Assembly: GCA_019428955.1 (NCBI GenBank)
Contig: JAHYJF010000046.1
Location: 1 to 16,400 of the forward strand
DNA from: Burkholderiaceae bacterium
GTDB taxonomy: Bacteria > Pseudomonadota > Gammaproteobacteria > Burkholderiales > Burkholderiaceae_E
DNA: 16,400 nucleotides
Direction of reading: 5' to 3'
Both the position numbers and the translations under genes were made by a program. The notes beneath the pieces are model-generated. The model was not told the origin of the DNA. It saw nothing but the letters and a program-made list of their open reading frames with translations, and made no database searches. How positions within the stretch are numbered: the first letter of the stretch is position 1; the number at the start of each line of letters is the position of its first letter. Shown here one piece after another: positions 6,502 through 13,449 of the stretch.

Positions 6502-6578
6502 GATCAGCACTGTCAGCGCAACCGGGCCTTATCGCAGCGCCTAAAGCAGCACCAATACTCGAACAGGGGAGAGACAAC

Positions 6579-7646
6579 GTGAACAAGGGTTTAGTCAAAT
6601 TTGTGGCCTCCATCGCCGTGTGCGCGGCGGCCACCAGCAGCGTCTACGCTGATAGCTTCCGCCTTACCATCGGGGCCGGCCATCCCGCCGACGCCGCGGT
6701 CTGGATCACCGCCCTGCGCGACTTCTTCGCGCCCGAAGTCGCCAAGCGGGTCGCAGCCAAGACCGGCCACACCATTGAATGGGTCGGCGCCTACGGTGGA
6801 TCGGTCTGCAAACTGGGCGAATGCCTCGAGGCGGTCGAAAGCGGTCTGCTTGATGTCGCCGACCTGCACGTCGCCTTCGAACCATCGAAACTGATGGCGC
6901 ACAACTTCCCGTACTTCGTTCCCTTCGGCACGCCGGACCCGCGGGTTGCCGCGAAAGCAGCGCGCCAGGTCTACGATCGGGTCCCGGCGCTCAAGGATAT
7001 CCTCGAGAAGAAATACAACCAGATCTTCCTGGCGGTCGGCGCGGTCGGCAACTACAACCTGGTCACCACCTTCCCCTGGGAAACGGTCGACCAGCTCAGG
7101 GGTAAGAAGATTGCCGCTGCCGGACCCAACATCCCGTGGCTGAAGGCGGTCGGCGCGGTTCCGGTCCAGTCGAACCTCAACGAGGCCTATACCTCGTTCC
7201 AGACCGGGGTGTACGAAGGATGGGTGATGTTCCCCGACGCCACCGTCGGCTTCAAGCTGCATGAGGTCGCCAAGAACTACACCTTCACCGACTTCGGCGC
7301 GATCTCGAACGTGGTGATCGCGATCAACAAGGACACCTGGCGCAAGCTTCCCAAGGAAGTCCAGGCGATCATGCTCGAGGTCGGCAAGGAGTTCACCACG
7401 GTGCAGACCCAGATGGCGTACGACAAGGGCCTCGCCAGCGTCGTGACCATGAAGGCGGCCGGCGCCAACGTCCGCTCGCTGAGCGACGCCGAGAAGGCGA
7501 AGTGGGCCAATGCGCTGCCGGACATCCCCAACGAGCGGATTGCCGAAATCAACAAGGCCGGGCAACCTGGCAAGGCAGTCGCGGAGTACATCAAGGCCCT
7601 GCAAGAGGCCGGTGTGAAGCTGCCGCGGGACTGGAAAGTCAAGTAA
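6579..7646 (+). CDS. TRAP transporter substrate-binding protein (DctP family)
   Basis: A 355-residue periplasmic binding protein that captures the ligand for the TRAP permease encoded just downstream. The start is GTG at 6579-6581 with GGGGAGA about six bases before it; the longer open frame upstream is antisense to GntR and lacks support. Residues 1-24 form a signal peptide, probably cut after VYA. Family blocks follow: LTIGAGHP, GLLDVADLHVAFEPSKL, VGNYNLVTTFPWETVDQLRG, VQSNLNEAYTSFQTGVYEGW and VVIAINKDTWRKLPKEVQAIM. Where most DctP proteins have KIR in the ligand site, with Arg binding the substrate carboxylate (Arg147 in SiaP), this one has KIA (Ala179). It also has a Cys77-x4-Cys82 pair that could form a periplasmic disulfide. 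A non-standard ligand or binding mode is therefore likely. A strong terminator follows the stop codon. Confidence 0.92.
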   Translation: MNKGLVKFVASIAVCAAATSSVYADSFRLTIGAGHPADAAVWITALRDFFAPEVAKRVAAKTGHTIEWVGAYGGSVCKLGECLEAVESGLLDVADLHVAFEPSKLMAHNFPYFVPFGTPDPRVAAKAARQVYDRVPALKDILEKKYNQIFLAVGAVGNYNLVTTFPWETVDQLRGKKIAAAGPNIPWLKAVGAVPVQSNLNEAYTSFQTGVYEGWVMFPDATVGFKLHEVAKNYTFTDFGAISNVVIAINKDTWRKLPKEVQAIMLEVGKEFTTVQTQMAYDKGLASVVTMKAAGANVRSLSDAEKAKWANALPDIPNERIAEINKAGQPGKAVAEYIKALQEAGVKLPRDWKVK

Positions 7647-7663
7647 GCTTGGTGTCGCAGTCG

Positions 7664-7699
7664 GCCCCTCGCACGGCGTGTCGAGGGGCTTCCTTTTTT
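7664..7699 (+). terminator. Intrinsic terminator between the binding-protein and permease genes
   Basis: GCCCCTCG (7664-7671) pairs with CGAGGGGC (7682-7689). Inside it CAC pairs with GTG around a GGC loop, with one bulged T. The hairpin is followed by TTCC and six Ts (7694-7699). It sits 18 bases after the stop of the TRAP binding-protein gene and 15 bases before the ATG of dctQ. It probably lets only part of the transcription continue, so that the binding protein is made in excess over the permease. Confidence 0.8.
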
Positions 7700-7713
7700 C
7701 GGGAAAGCGGGCA

Positions 7714-8232
7714 ATGAAAGTTCATTCCGGGCTGAGGCTGTTCCATTGGACGATGGCCGCGCTCAACATGATCGGCGCGGTGTGGGTGGCGCTGATCATG
7801 GTCCTGATCACAGTCGATGTCACCGGCCGGGCGTTCTTCGATTCACCGCTCTTTGGCGTCCCCGAAATCGTCAAGATCTCGGTGGTCGGCCTGGTGTGGT
7901 GCATGATGGCCCACACCCTCAAGGTCGGCGCACACCTGCGTTCGACGATTCTGCTCGATCGCATGCCGCCCCGGCTCAGGAAAGCGGTCGAAATCCTCAG
8001 CTGCGTGCTGGGCGTGGCGATGTTCGCGCTGATCGTCTACTCGGGCTGGAACAACATGATCGATGCCTGGCAGATCAAAGAATTCGAGGGCGAGGATCCG
8101 GTTCGGGTGCCGACCTATCCGATCAGGAGCCTGGTGATCATCGGCGCGGCGCTGACCTCACTGCAATTCCTGATAATGCTCTTCGAGCAAATTCGCGGCA
8201 AGGCCTTCCTTCCCCCGCAGGAGGAGGCCTGA
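7714..8232 (+). CDS. dctQ: TRAP transporter small permease subunit (DctQ)
   Basis: A 172-residue membrane protein with the four helices expected for DctQ: about residues 12-35 (TMAALNMIGAVWVALIMVLITVD), 48-68 (VPEIVKISVVGLVWCMMAHTL), 90-112 (AVEILSCVLGVAMFALIVYSG) and 132-155 (RSLVIIGAALTSLQFLIMLFE). The family-typical stretch VTGRAFFDSPLFGVPEI follows helix 1. It pairs with DctM to form the sodium-coupled secondary transporter that receives ligand from the binding protein. The ATG at 7714 is chosen because an in-frame GTG at 7678 lies inside the terminator hairpin and would add non-family residues. The ribosome-binding site is weak. The stop TGA overlaps the ATG of dctM by one base (TGATG), indicating tight coupling. 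Confidence 0.9.
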   Translation: MKVHSGLRLFHWTMAALNMIGAVWVALIMVLITVDVTGRAFFDSPLFGVPEIVKISVVGLVWCMMAHTLKVGAHLRSTILLDRMPPRLRKAVEILSCVLGVAMFALIVYSGWNNMIDAWQIKEFEGEDPVRVPTYPIRSLVIIGAALTSLQFLIMLFEQIRGKAFLPPQEEA

Positions 8233-9545
8233 TGGATCCGGTCAATATCGCTCTGCTCACCATCGTCGGCGTCTTTACGCTGGTCCTGATCGGAGTGCAC
8301 ATCGGGGTGTCGCTGGCCCTGCTCAGCGTGATCGGGATCTGGGCGATTACCGGCAAGTTCGCTGTCGCGGTCAGCCTGCTGAACACGACCGCCTACCAAT
8401 CGGTAATGGACTACGTCTTCGCGGTGATCCCGCTGTTCGTGCTGATGGGGCTGCTCGCCAACCTCTCGGGTGCGACCCGCGACCTGTTCGACTCGGCGGA
8501 GGCCCTGCTCGGGAGGATCCGCGGCGGCCTGGGCATTGCCACGGTGATCGCCAACGCGATCTTTGCGGCCATCACCGGAGTCTCGGTGGCCTCGGCGGCA
8601 GTGTTCTCCAAGCTGGCAATCCCGGAGATGCTGCGGATCAAGTATGACCGCAAGTTCGCCTTCGGCATCGTGGCCGGCAGCGCGATCCTCGGCATGCTGA
8701 TCCCGCCGTCGATCCTGATGATCGTCTACGGCGTGCTCACCGAGCAGTCGATCGGCCGGCTGTTCGCCGCCGGAATCGGCCCCGGCCTGCTGGTCTCGGC
8801 GGTGCTCTCCGCCGGCATCTGGGTGCGCGTCCGGCTGAATCCCCGGATCGCCGGCGACCCGAGTGCCCTGCCGCCGCTGACTTTCAAGAGCATGGTCCGG
8901 GCGGCGGTCAAGCCCTGGGGGGTCGTGCTGCTGATCTGCCTGGTGCTGGGCGGCCTCTACGGCGGGTTCTTCACGCCGACCGAAGCCGGCGCGATCGGCG
9001 CCTCGGGTGCGCTGATCCTGGCGATCATGGCGCGCCAACTGAGCTGGACATCGGGCGTGGCAGTGCTGGCCGAGATCGGGCGCGCGACCGCGAGCATCTT
9101 CCTGCTGCTGATCGCGGCGCAGATGTACAGCCGCATGCTGACGATATCGGGACTGGCGGCCGCCCTGAGCGAATGGGCAGCCGTCTTGCCGGTGGCACCG
9201 ATCGTCCTGGTGATGGCCTTCGTCCTGGTGTTTTTGATGCTCGGGATGATCATCGACTCGGTATCGATCCTGCTGCTGACCATTCCCATCATGTATCCGG
9301 TGATCATCAAGCTCGGCTATGACCCGATCTGGTTCGCCATGGTCGCCATCATCTCCATCGAGATCGGCCTGCTCACCCCGCCGTTCGGGATGGTTGCTTT
9401 CGCGATGCAGTCCGCGCTCGGCGAATCGGTCAGACTGGAGGAAATCTTCACTGGTGCGCTGCCGTTCACGCTGCTGCTGTTGGTTGCGCTGGCGCTGGTC
9501 ATCGCGTTCCCGGCGATCAGCACCTGGCTTCCATCACTGCTCTGA
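8232..9545 (+). CDS. dctM: TRAP transporter large permease subunit (DctM)
   Basis: A 437-residue polytopic protein, the main ion-coupled translocation subunit. It begins MDPVNIALLTIVGVFTLVLI at ATG 8232, preceded by AGGAGGAGG inside the end of dctQ. Family landmarks include DYVFAVIPLFVLMGLLA, NAIFAAITGVSVASAAVFSK, GSAILGMLIPPSILMIVYGV, EQSIGRLFAAGIGPGLLV, GGFFTPTEAGAIGASGAL, MIIDSVSILLLTIPIMYP and GLLTPPFGMVAFAMQSA, spread across about a dozen hydrophobic segments. Length is normal. Open frames antisense to it and in the +2 frame are shadows. It is followed after 15 bases by the dehydrogenase gene, so transport and first catabolic step are probably made together. Confidence 0.95.
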   Translation: MDPVNIALLTIVGVFTLVLIGVHIGVSLALLSVIGIWAITGKFAVAVSLLNTTAYQSVMDYVFAVIPLFVLMGLLANLSGATRDLFDSAEALLGRIRGGLGIATVIANAIFAAITGVSVASAAVFSKLAIPEMLRIKYDRKFAFGIVAGSAILGMLIPPSILMIVYGVLTEQSIGRLFAAGIGPGLLVSAVLSAGIWVRVRLNPRIAGDPSALPPLTFKSMVRAAVKPWGVVLLICLVLGGLYGGFFTPTEAGAIGASGALILAIMARQLSWTSGVAVLAEIGRATASIFLLLIAAQMYSRMLTISGLAAALSEWAAVLPVAPIVLVMAFVLVFLMLGMIIDSVSILLLTIPIMYPVIIKLGYDPIWFAMVAIISIEIGLLTPPFGMVAFAMQSALGESVRLEEIFTGALPFTLLLLVALALVIAFPAISTWLPSLL

Positions 9546-9560
9546 GGAATTGACGCAACG

Positions 9561-10472
9561 ATGAATACTGCAAGACAGGCGACGGTCGGGATGCTTGGCC
9601 TGGGCATCATGGGCCACGCGATGTCGGTCAACCTGCTGGCGGCCGGCTTCGAGGTGGTCGGATTCGACGTCGCCGCGCAACCGCTCGAGGCCCTGCGCGC
9701 AGCTGGCGGCAAACCGGCCTCATCGCCGCGCGCAGTAGCCGAGGCGGCGGAAGTAATCATCAGTGTCCTGCCCAGCGTCAAGGCGCTCGACGCGGTCGTC
9801 CTCGCCGACGACGGCATCCTCGCGGCTGGCCGCAAGGGGCGGATCCTGATCGAGGCCAGCACCCTGCCCCTCGAGGACAAGCTGCGCGTGCGTGACGCCG
9901 CGGCACCGGAGCTGACGATGCTCGATTGCCCTTTGAGCGGCACCGGGGCACAGGCGGCGGTCAAGGACCTGCTGGTCTACGCCAGCGGCGAGAGCGCGGC
10001 CATCGCCAGCTGCGCGGTGGTGTTCGAGGGTTTCGCCCGTGCGCACCACGACCTCGGAGAATTCGGCAACGGCACGCGGATGAAACTCATCGCCAACCTG
10101 CTGGTGGCAATCCACAATGTCGCCGCGGCAGAGGCCTTCGTGCTGGGCATGAAGGCCGGGCTCGACCCCGCGACCATCTACCGGGTGGTGGGCGACGGCG
10201 CAGGCGGCTCGCGGATGTTCAGCGTCCGCGGCCCCCAGATGATTGCCGACCGCTACGAGCCGGCGACCATGAAGGTGGAGACCTGGCAGAAGGACATGAA
10301 GATCATCTCGGAGTTCGCCACCGGGCTGAACTGCCCGACCCCGCTGCTCGCCGCTTCGGCAGCGATCTATACCGCCGCGATGGCCCAGGGCCGCGGCAGC
10401 CAGGACACCGCCGCCGTGTGCGCAGTTCTGGCCGAAATGGCCCGCCTGGATCGCGGCCAGTGCCAGGACTGA
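9561..10472 (+). CDS. NAD(P)-dependent beta-hydroxyacid dehydrogenase (3-hydroxyisobutyrate dehydrogenase-like)
   Basis: A 303-residue cytoplasmic oxidoreductase of the 6-phosphogluconate/3-hydroxyisobutyrate dehydrogenase superfamily, which oxidises beta-hydroxy acids (or reduces the corresponding semialdehydes) with NAD(P). The Rossmann motif GLGIMG is at residues 13-18. Asp36 at the end of the second strand suggests a preference for NAD over NADP. The substrate-binding motif reads DCPLSGTGAQAA (about 122-133), where classical members have DAPVSGG. The catalytic Lys is Lys175 in RMKLIANLL, with Asn179 following. The C-terminal helical domain (EAFVLGMKAGLD onward) is complete. The gene lies 15 bases after dctM, with GAGGAA overlapping that stop. 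The likely role is to oxidise the imported acid or an early intermediate. The altered substrate motif argues against assuming hydroxyisobutyrate. Confidence 0.88.
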   Translation: MNTARQATVGMLGLGIMGHAMSVNLLAAGFEVVGFDVAAQPLEALRAAGGKPASSPRAVAEAAEVIISVLPSVKALDAVVLADDGILAAGRKGRILIEASTLPLEDKLRVRDAAAPELTMLDCPLSGTGAQAAVKDLLVYASGESAAIASCAVVFEGFARAHHDLGEFGNGTRMKLIANLLVAIHNVAAAEAFVLGMKAGLDPATIYRVVGDGAGGSRMFSVRGPQMIADRYEPATMKVETWQKDMKIISEFATGLNCPTPLLAASAAIYTAAMAQGRGSQDTAAVCAVLAEMARLDRGQCQD

Positions 10473-10496
10473 AACAACTCAACAGAAAGGAAGACC

Positions 10497-10937
10497 ATGA
10501 ACTCGATCACCCTTGCCCAAGCCGATGCCATTGCCGATCGGACCCTCGAGAAGGGCCGCGAGATGAAATTCCATCCGCTCACGGTGGCGATTCTCGACGC
10601 CGGCGGCAACCTGAAGGTGCTCAAGCGCTCCGACGGCTCGAGCCTGCTGCGTCCCGACATAGCGATCGGCAAGGCCTGGGCAGTGCTCGGCATGGGTTTC
10701 GGCGGGCGTGAGCTCGCCCGCCGCGCCGAGAAAATGCCGGCGTTCTTCACCGCCATGAATGCGATGTCCAGCGGCCGGATGGTGCCCCTGCCCGGCGGCG
10801 CGCTGATTCGCGACGACGGCGGCGCCATCATCGGCTCGATCGGCGTTACCGGCGACACTTCCGACAACGACGAGATCTGCCTCGTCGACGGCGTCGAGGC
10901 GCAAGGGCTCAAGGTCGACACCGGAGACCCGCGATGA
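10497..10937 (+). CDS. GlcG/HbpS (DUF336) family protein
   Basis: A 146-residue protein of the GlcG/HbpS family. HbpS of Streptomyces binds heme, and GlcG is encoded with glycolate oxidation genes in E. coli; most members are unassigned. The family features are an N-terminal helix (ITLAQADAIADRTLEKGREM), PLTVAILDAGGNLKVLKRSD, IAIGKAWAVLGMGF, the PGG motif in MVPLPGGALIRDDGG, and IIGSIGVTGDTSDNDE with acidic residues near the end. There is no signal peptide, so it should act in the cytoplasm. It starts at ATG 10497 after AAAGGAAG, 24 bases after the dehydrogenase gene, and its TGA overlaps the start of the SDR gene by four bases (ATGA). Such genes often sit beside dehydrogenases in organic-acid operons. 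A role as an accessory or small-molecule-binding partner is inferred. Confidence 0.85.
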   Translation: MNSITLAQADAIADRTLEKGREMKFHPLTVAILDAGGNLKVLKRSDGSSLLRPDIAIGKAWAVLGMGFGGRELARRAEKMPAFFTAMNAMSSGRMVPLPGGALIRDDGGAIIGSIGVTGDTSDNDEICLVDGVEAQGLKVDTGDPR

Positions 10938-11680
10938 GCCCGGTGATGGTGGTGACCGGTGGCGGCCGGGGCATCGGCGCGGCAACCGTGATCCTGGCTG
11001 CACAGCACGGCTATGCGGTGTGCTTCAGCTATCTCGGCAACAGCGCGCGGGCCGATGCCGTGGTTGCGGCGGTCGCGGCCGCGGGCGGCCGCGCGCTCGC
11101 CGTGCAGGCCGACATGGGAACCGAAGAAGGGGTGAACAAGCTTTTTGCAGCCAGCGACCGTGAGTTCGGCGCGCCCGACGTGCTGGTCAACAATGCCGGC
11201 ATCACCGGGCCGATCCGGCGCCTGGCCGACATCGACACCGCGACCCTGCGCCAGGTGTTCGATGTCAACGTCATCGGCTACTTCCTGGCCTGCCGCGAAG
11301 CGGTGCGCCGGATGTCGACGGTGAGCGGCGGGCGGGGCGGTGCGATCGTCAACGTCTCCTCGCGCGCGGCCGAAATCGGCGGCGCCGGTGAATGGATCCA
11401 CTACGCCGCCACCAAGGGCGCCACCGACACCCTGACGCTCGGACTGGCGCGCGAAGTCGCGCGCGAGGGAATTCGCGTCAACGCGGTACGCCCGGGACTG
11501 ATCGCAACCGAACTCCACGCCATGGCAGGCGCCCCGGACCGGCTCGAGCGGCTCTCGGGTGGCGTGCCGATGGGGCGCGCCGGCAGCGCCGAGGAGGTCG
11601 CCGAGACGATCCTCTGGCTCGCCTCGCCGCAGGCGTCCTACGTCAACGGTACGCTGGTCGAGGTTGGCGGGGGGCGCTGA
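10934..11680 (+). CDS. Short-chain dehydrogenase/reductase (SDR)
   Basis: A 248-residue classical SDR. The cofactor motif TGGGRGIG is at residues 8-15, NNAG at 86-89, the structural Asn112 in DVNVIG, the Ser pair 142-143 in NVSS, and the catalytic YxxxK as Tyr157 and Lys161 in HYAATKGA. The C-terminus RVNAVRPGLIATELH and SYVNGTLVEVGGG is typical, and length is normal. The start ATG overlaps the stop of the GlcG-family gene by four bases, indicating translational coupling, and it appears to be the last gene of the TRAP operon. It could provide the oxidation that makes a keto acid for BKACE, or act on another hydroxyl in the same pathway. The substrate is not readable from sequence. It converges on the glycosyltransferase gene, 22 bases away. 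Confidence 0.9.
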   Translation: MSPVMVVTGGGRGIGAATVILAAQHGYAVCFSYLGNSARADAVVAAVAAAGGRALAVQADMGTEEGVNKLFAASDREFGAPDVLVNNAGITGPIRRLADIDTATLRQVFDVNVIGYFLACREAVRRMSTVSGGRGGAIVNVSSRAAEIGGAGEWIHYAATKGATDTLTLGLAREVAREGIRVNAVRPGLIATELHAMAGAPDRLERLSGGVPMGRAGSAEEVAETILWLASPQASYVNGTLVEVGGGR

Positions 11681-11702
11681 ACGCGCGCTGGCGTTGCCCG
11701 AA

Positions 11703-13247
11703 TCAGCTGCAATCCAGCACGCTGCGAAGCCCCGCAGTCTGGGTGTCTACCCGCCAGAGAGTCTTGTCGTCGCGGGTATGGACGATCGCGGCGGAGCTCA
11801 GGAACGGGTACTTGTCGGCGCTCGACGAGCGCCCGATAACCCAGGAAACCGGCGAACTGCACAAGCGCTTGGGCAAAGCAGCTGAATCGACCAGGACTGC
11901 TGCGGCGAGCGCTCGGTCAAAGCTGCCGGCGTCGGCGAGTTCCTTGGCCGGACCGTCGTGGCGAGTCGTTGCGGGATCGTTCCACTCGTCAACCACTGAG
12001 ACTGGCGCAACCAGGCGCGCGTAGAACGGTAGATCGAAGTAATAACGATCGAGCATGTAGATCGGCTCCCCGGGCGCTCGCTGCGCGCTCAGCGCCGCAC
12101 CGAAACTGCGCGTCGAATTGGGCTGAAGCACCGCCAACCACGCCACGATAGCTATTACCAGCGCCGCCACGAGTCCCGCGCTGAGCGACCAGAGCCGTCG
12201 TGATTTGTGCGCCACCGCCACGCCCCGCAGGAAGCCTTCAGCCACCAGAAAGGCCAGCGGTGGCACCGCCGGCAACACGTAGCCCAGCAACTTGGAGCGC
12301 GGGATCGAGAAGAACACCACGATCGCAACTGCCCACACCAGCATCAGCAAGCGCACTGCTGGTTGCGAGTCGACCGGCAGGTAGCGAAGCCTGACCGAGC
12401 GCGCCAGCCAGGGCAGCCACGGCAGGAAGAAGATCGCCAGCACCGCCGGGTAGAACCAGAAGGGCTGGCGGTTGTTGAACCCGGTGCTCGCAAAGCGGTC
12501 GAACTGCTGGACGATGAAGAAGTAATTCAGGAACTCGGGGAAGCGCTGCTGCATCGCCACGAACCAGGGCGCGACCAGTGCGAGAAAGATCGCGAACCCC
12601 GGCCACCACAGCAACCTCGGCAGCAGCCGCCAGCGCCTGGCCAGGAGCAGCCAGAAGAAGATCGCCATTGCCGGCAGAACGAAGCCGATCAAACCCTTGG
12701 AGAGAACGCCCGCGGCCGCCACCGCGTAAGCAGCGGCCAGCGCGCCGCGATGGGGCTGGCCCTGTTCCGCACTCAGCGCCGCGTGGGCCAGCAAGACAAT
12801 GGTGGCGGTGATGCAACCGGCGACCAGCATGTCGAGGTTGGCAAACTGCCCGCCGAGGAACCACAGGGGTTGCACCAGCAAGGCCGCCAGGGTGGCGCGG
12901 GCGGTGCGCGCGCTGGCCCAGCGGCGCAGGAACAGGAACAAGGCCATCGCGCCCAGCGTGGCTCCGAGGATGGGGGCGACGCGCGCGGCGAATTCGTGGT
13001 GTCCGAGCAACTCCAGCGCGCCGGCCGTGATCCAGTAGAAGAGCGGCGGCTTGTGGAAGTAGGGCAAGCCGTTGAGCGTCGGAGTTAGCCAGTTACCGGA
13101 GCGCAGCATCTCCCACGCCACACCGACGTAGCGCCCCTCGTCCGCGAGCATCAACGCGCGCGCCCATGCGGTGCCAGCAAACCACGCCATCACCACGATG
13201 GTGGTCAGGCCAGCGCCGAGCCGGTCAATGCGGATTGCAGCGCCCAT
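11703..13247 (-). CDS. ArnT-like membrane glycosyltransferase (PMT/GT83 superfamily)
   Basis: A 514-residue integral membrane protein of the dolichyl-phosphate-mannose/ArnT glycosyltransferase superfamily (GT-C fold), which moves a sugar from a polyprenyl-phosphate carrier to lipid A or another envelope acceptor. Features seen include a first membrane helix (residues about 8-28), then the first periplasmic loop LADEGRYVGVAWEMLRSGNW with the acidic DE pair as probable catalytic site, and GLPYFHKPPLFYWITAGALE. Many membrane helices follow up to about residue 380, with the family motif FSIPRSKLLGYVLPAVPPL. A C-terminal soluble domain of about 135 residues contains YYFDLPFYARL. The start is ATG 13245-13247 with GAGGGA about ten bases upstream. 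It stands alone on the minus strand, between the SDR and GGDEF genes. Donor and acceptor sugars are unknown. Confidence 0.88.
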   Translation of the reverse strand: MGAAIRIDRLGAGLTTIVVMAWFAGTAWARALMLADEGRYVGVAWEMLRSGNWLTPTLNGLPYFHKPPLFYWITAGALELLGHHEFAARVAPILGATLGAMALFLFLRRWASARTARATLAALLVQPLWFLGGQFANLDMLVAGCITATIVLLAHAALSAEQGQPHRGALAAAYAVAAAGVLSKGLIGFVLPAMAIFFWLLLARRWRLLPRLLWWPGFAIFLALVAPWFVAMQQRFPEFLNYFFIVQQFDRFASTGFNNRQPFWFYPAVLAIFFLPWLPWLARSVRLRYLPVDSQPAVRLLMLVWAVAIVVFFSIPRSKLLGYVLPAVPPLAFLVAEGFLRGVAVAHKSRRLWSLSAGLVAALVIAIVAWLAVLQPNSTRSFGAALSAQRAPGEPIYMLDRYYFDLPFYARLVAPVSVVDEWNDPATTRHDGPAKELADAGSFDRALAAAVLVDSAALPKRLCSSPVSWVIGRSSSADKYPFLSSAAIVHTRDDKTLWRVDTQTAGLRSVLDCS

Positions 13248-13449
13248 ATCGGGGCGTCCCTCGCTTCATCTGTTGGATCCTTTGGGACTCATGGAGCGCA
13301 GGATATCAGTGGTTTGGAGATCGGGGCCCGCCACGACGACTCAACAGGGCGCCGCTGTATTGCTTACAATGACCTGCGCGGGCCACGAGCCGACAGCGGC
13401 TGTCACTAGCGCGCGATGACCGGCCTTGTTTATTCACAGGAGATCGAAG

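Noticed and set aside
6591..7604. A 337-codon minus-strand open frame opposite the TRAP binding-protein gene
   Set aside because: Antisense shadow of a conserved gene; no domain or ribosome-binding site.
8115..9038. A 307-codon minus-strand open frame opposite dctM
   Set aside because: Composition is Asp/Arg/His/Gln-rich as in reverse-strand shadows, and dctM is unambiguous.
10367..11518. A 383-codon minus-strand open frame opposite the GlcG and SDR genes
   Set aside because: Covers parts of several conserved + genes and has no family features.
12207..13088. A 293-codon + strand open frame opposite the glycosyltransferase
   Set aside because: Low-complexity Arg/Gln/Glu-rich translation, antisense to a clear membrane enzyme.
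13342..13370. TACAAT as a possible -10 box upstream of the GGDEF gene
   Set aside because: No acceptable -35 element at 16-18 bases upstream.
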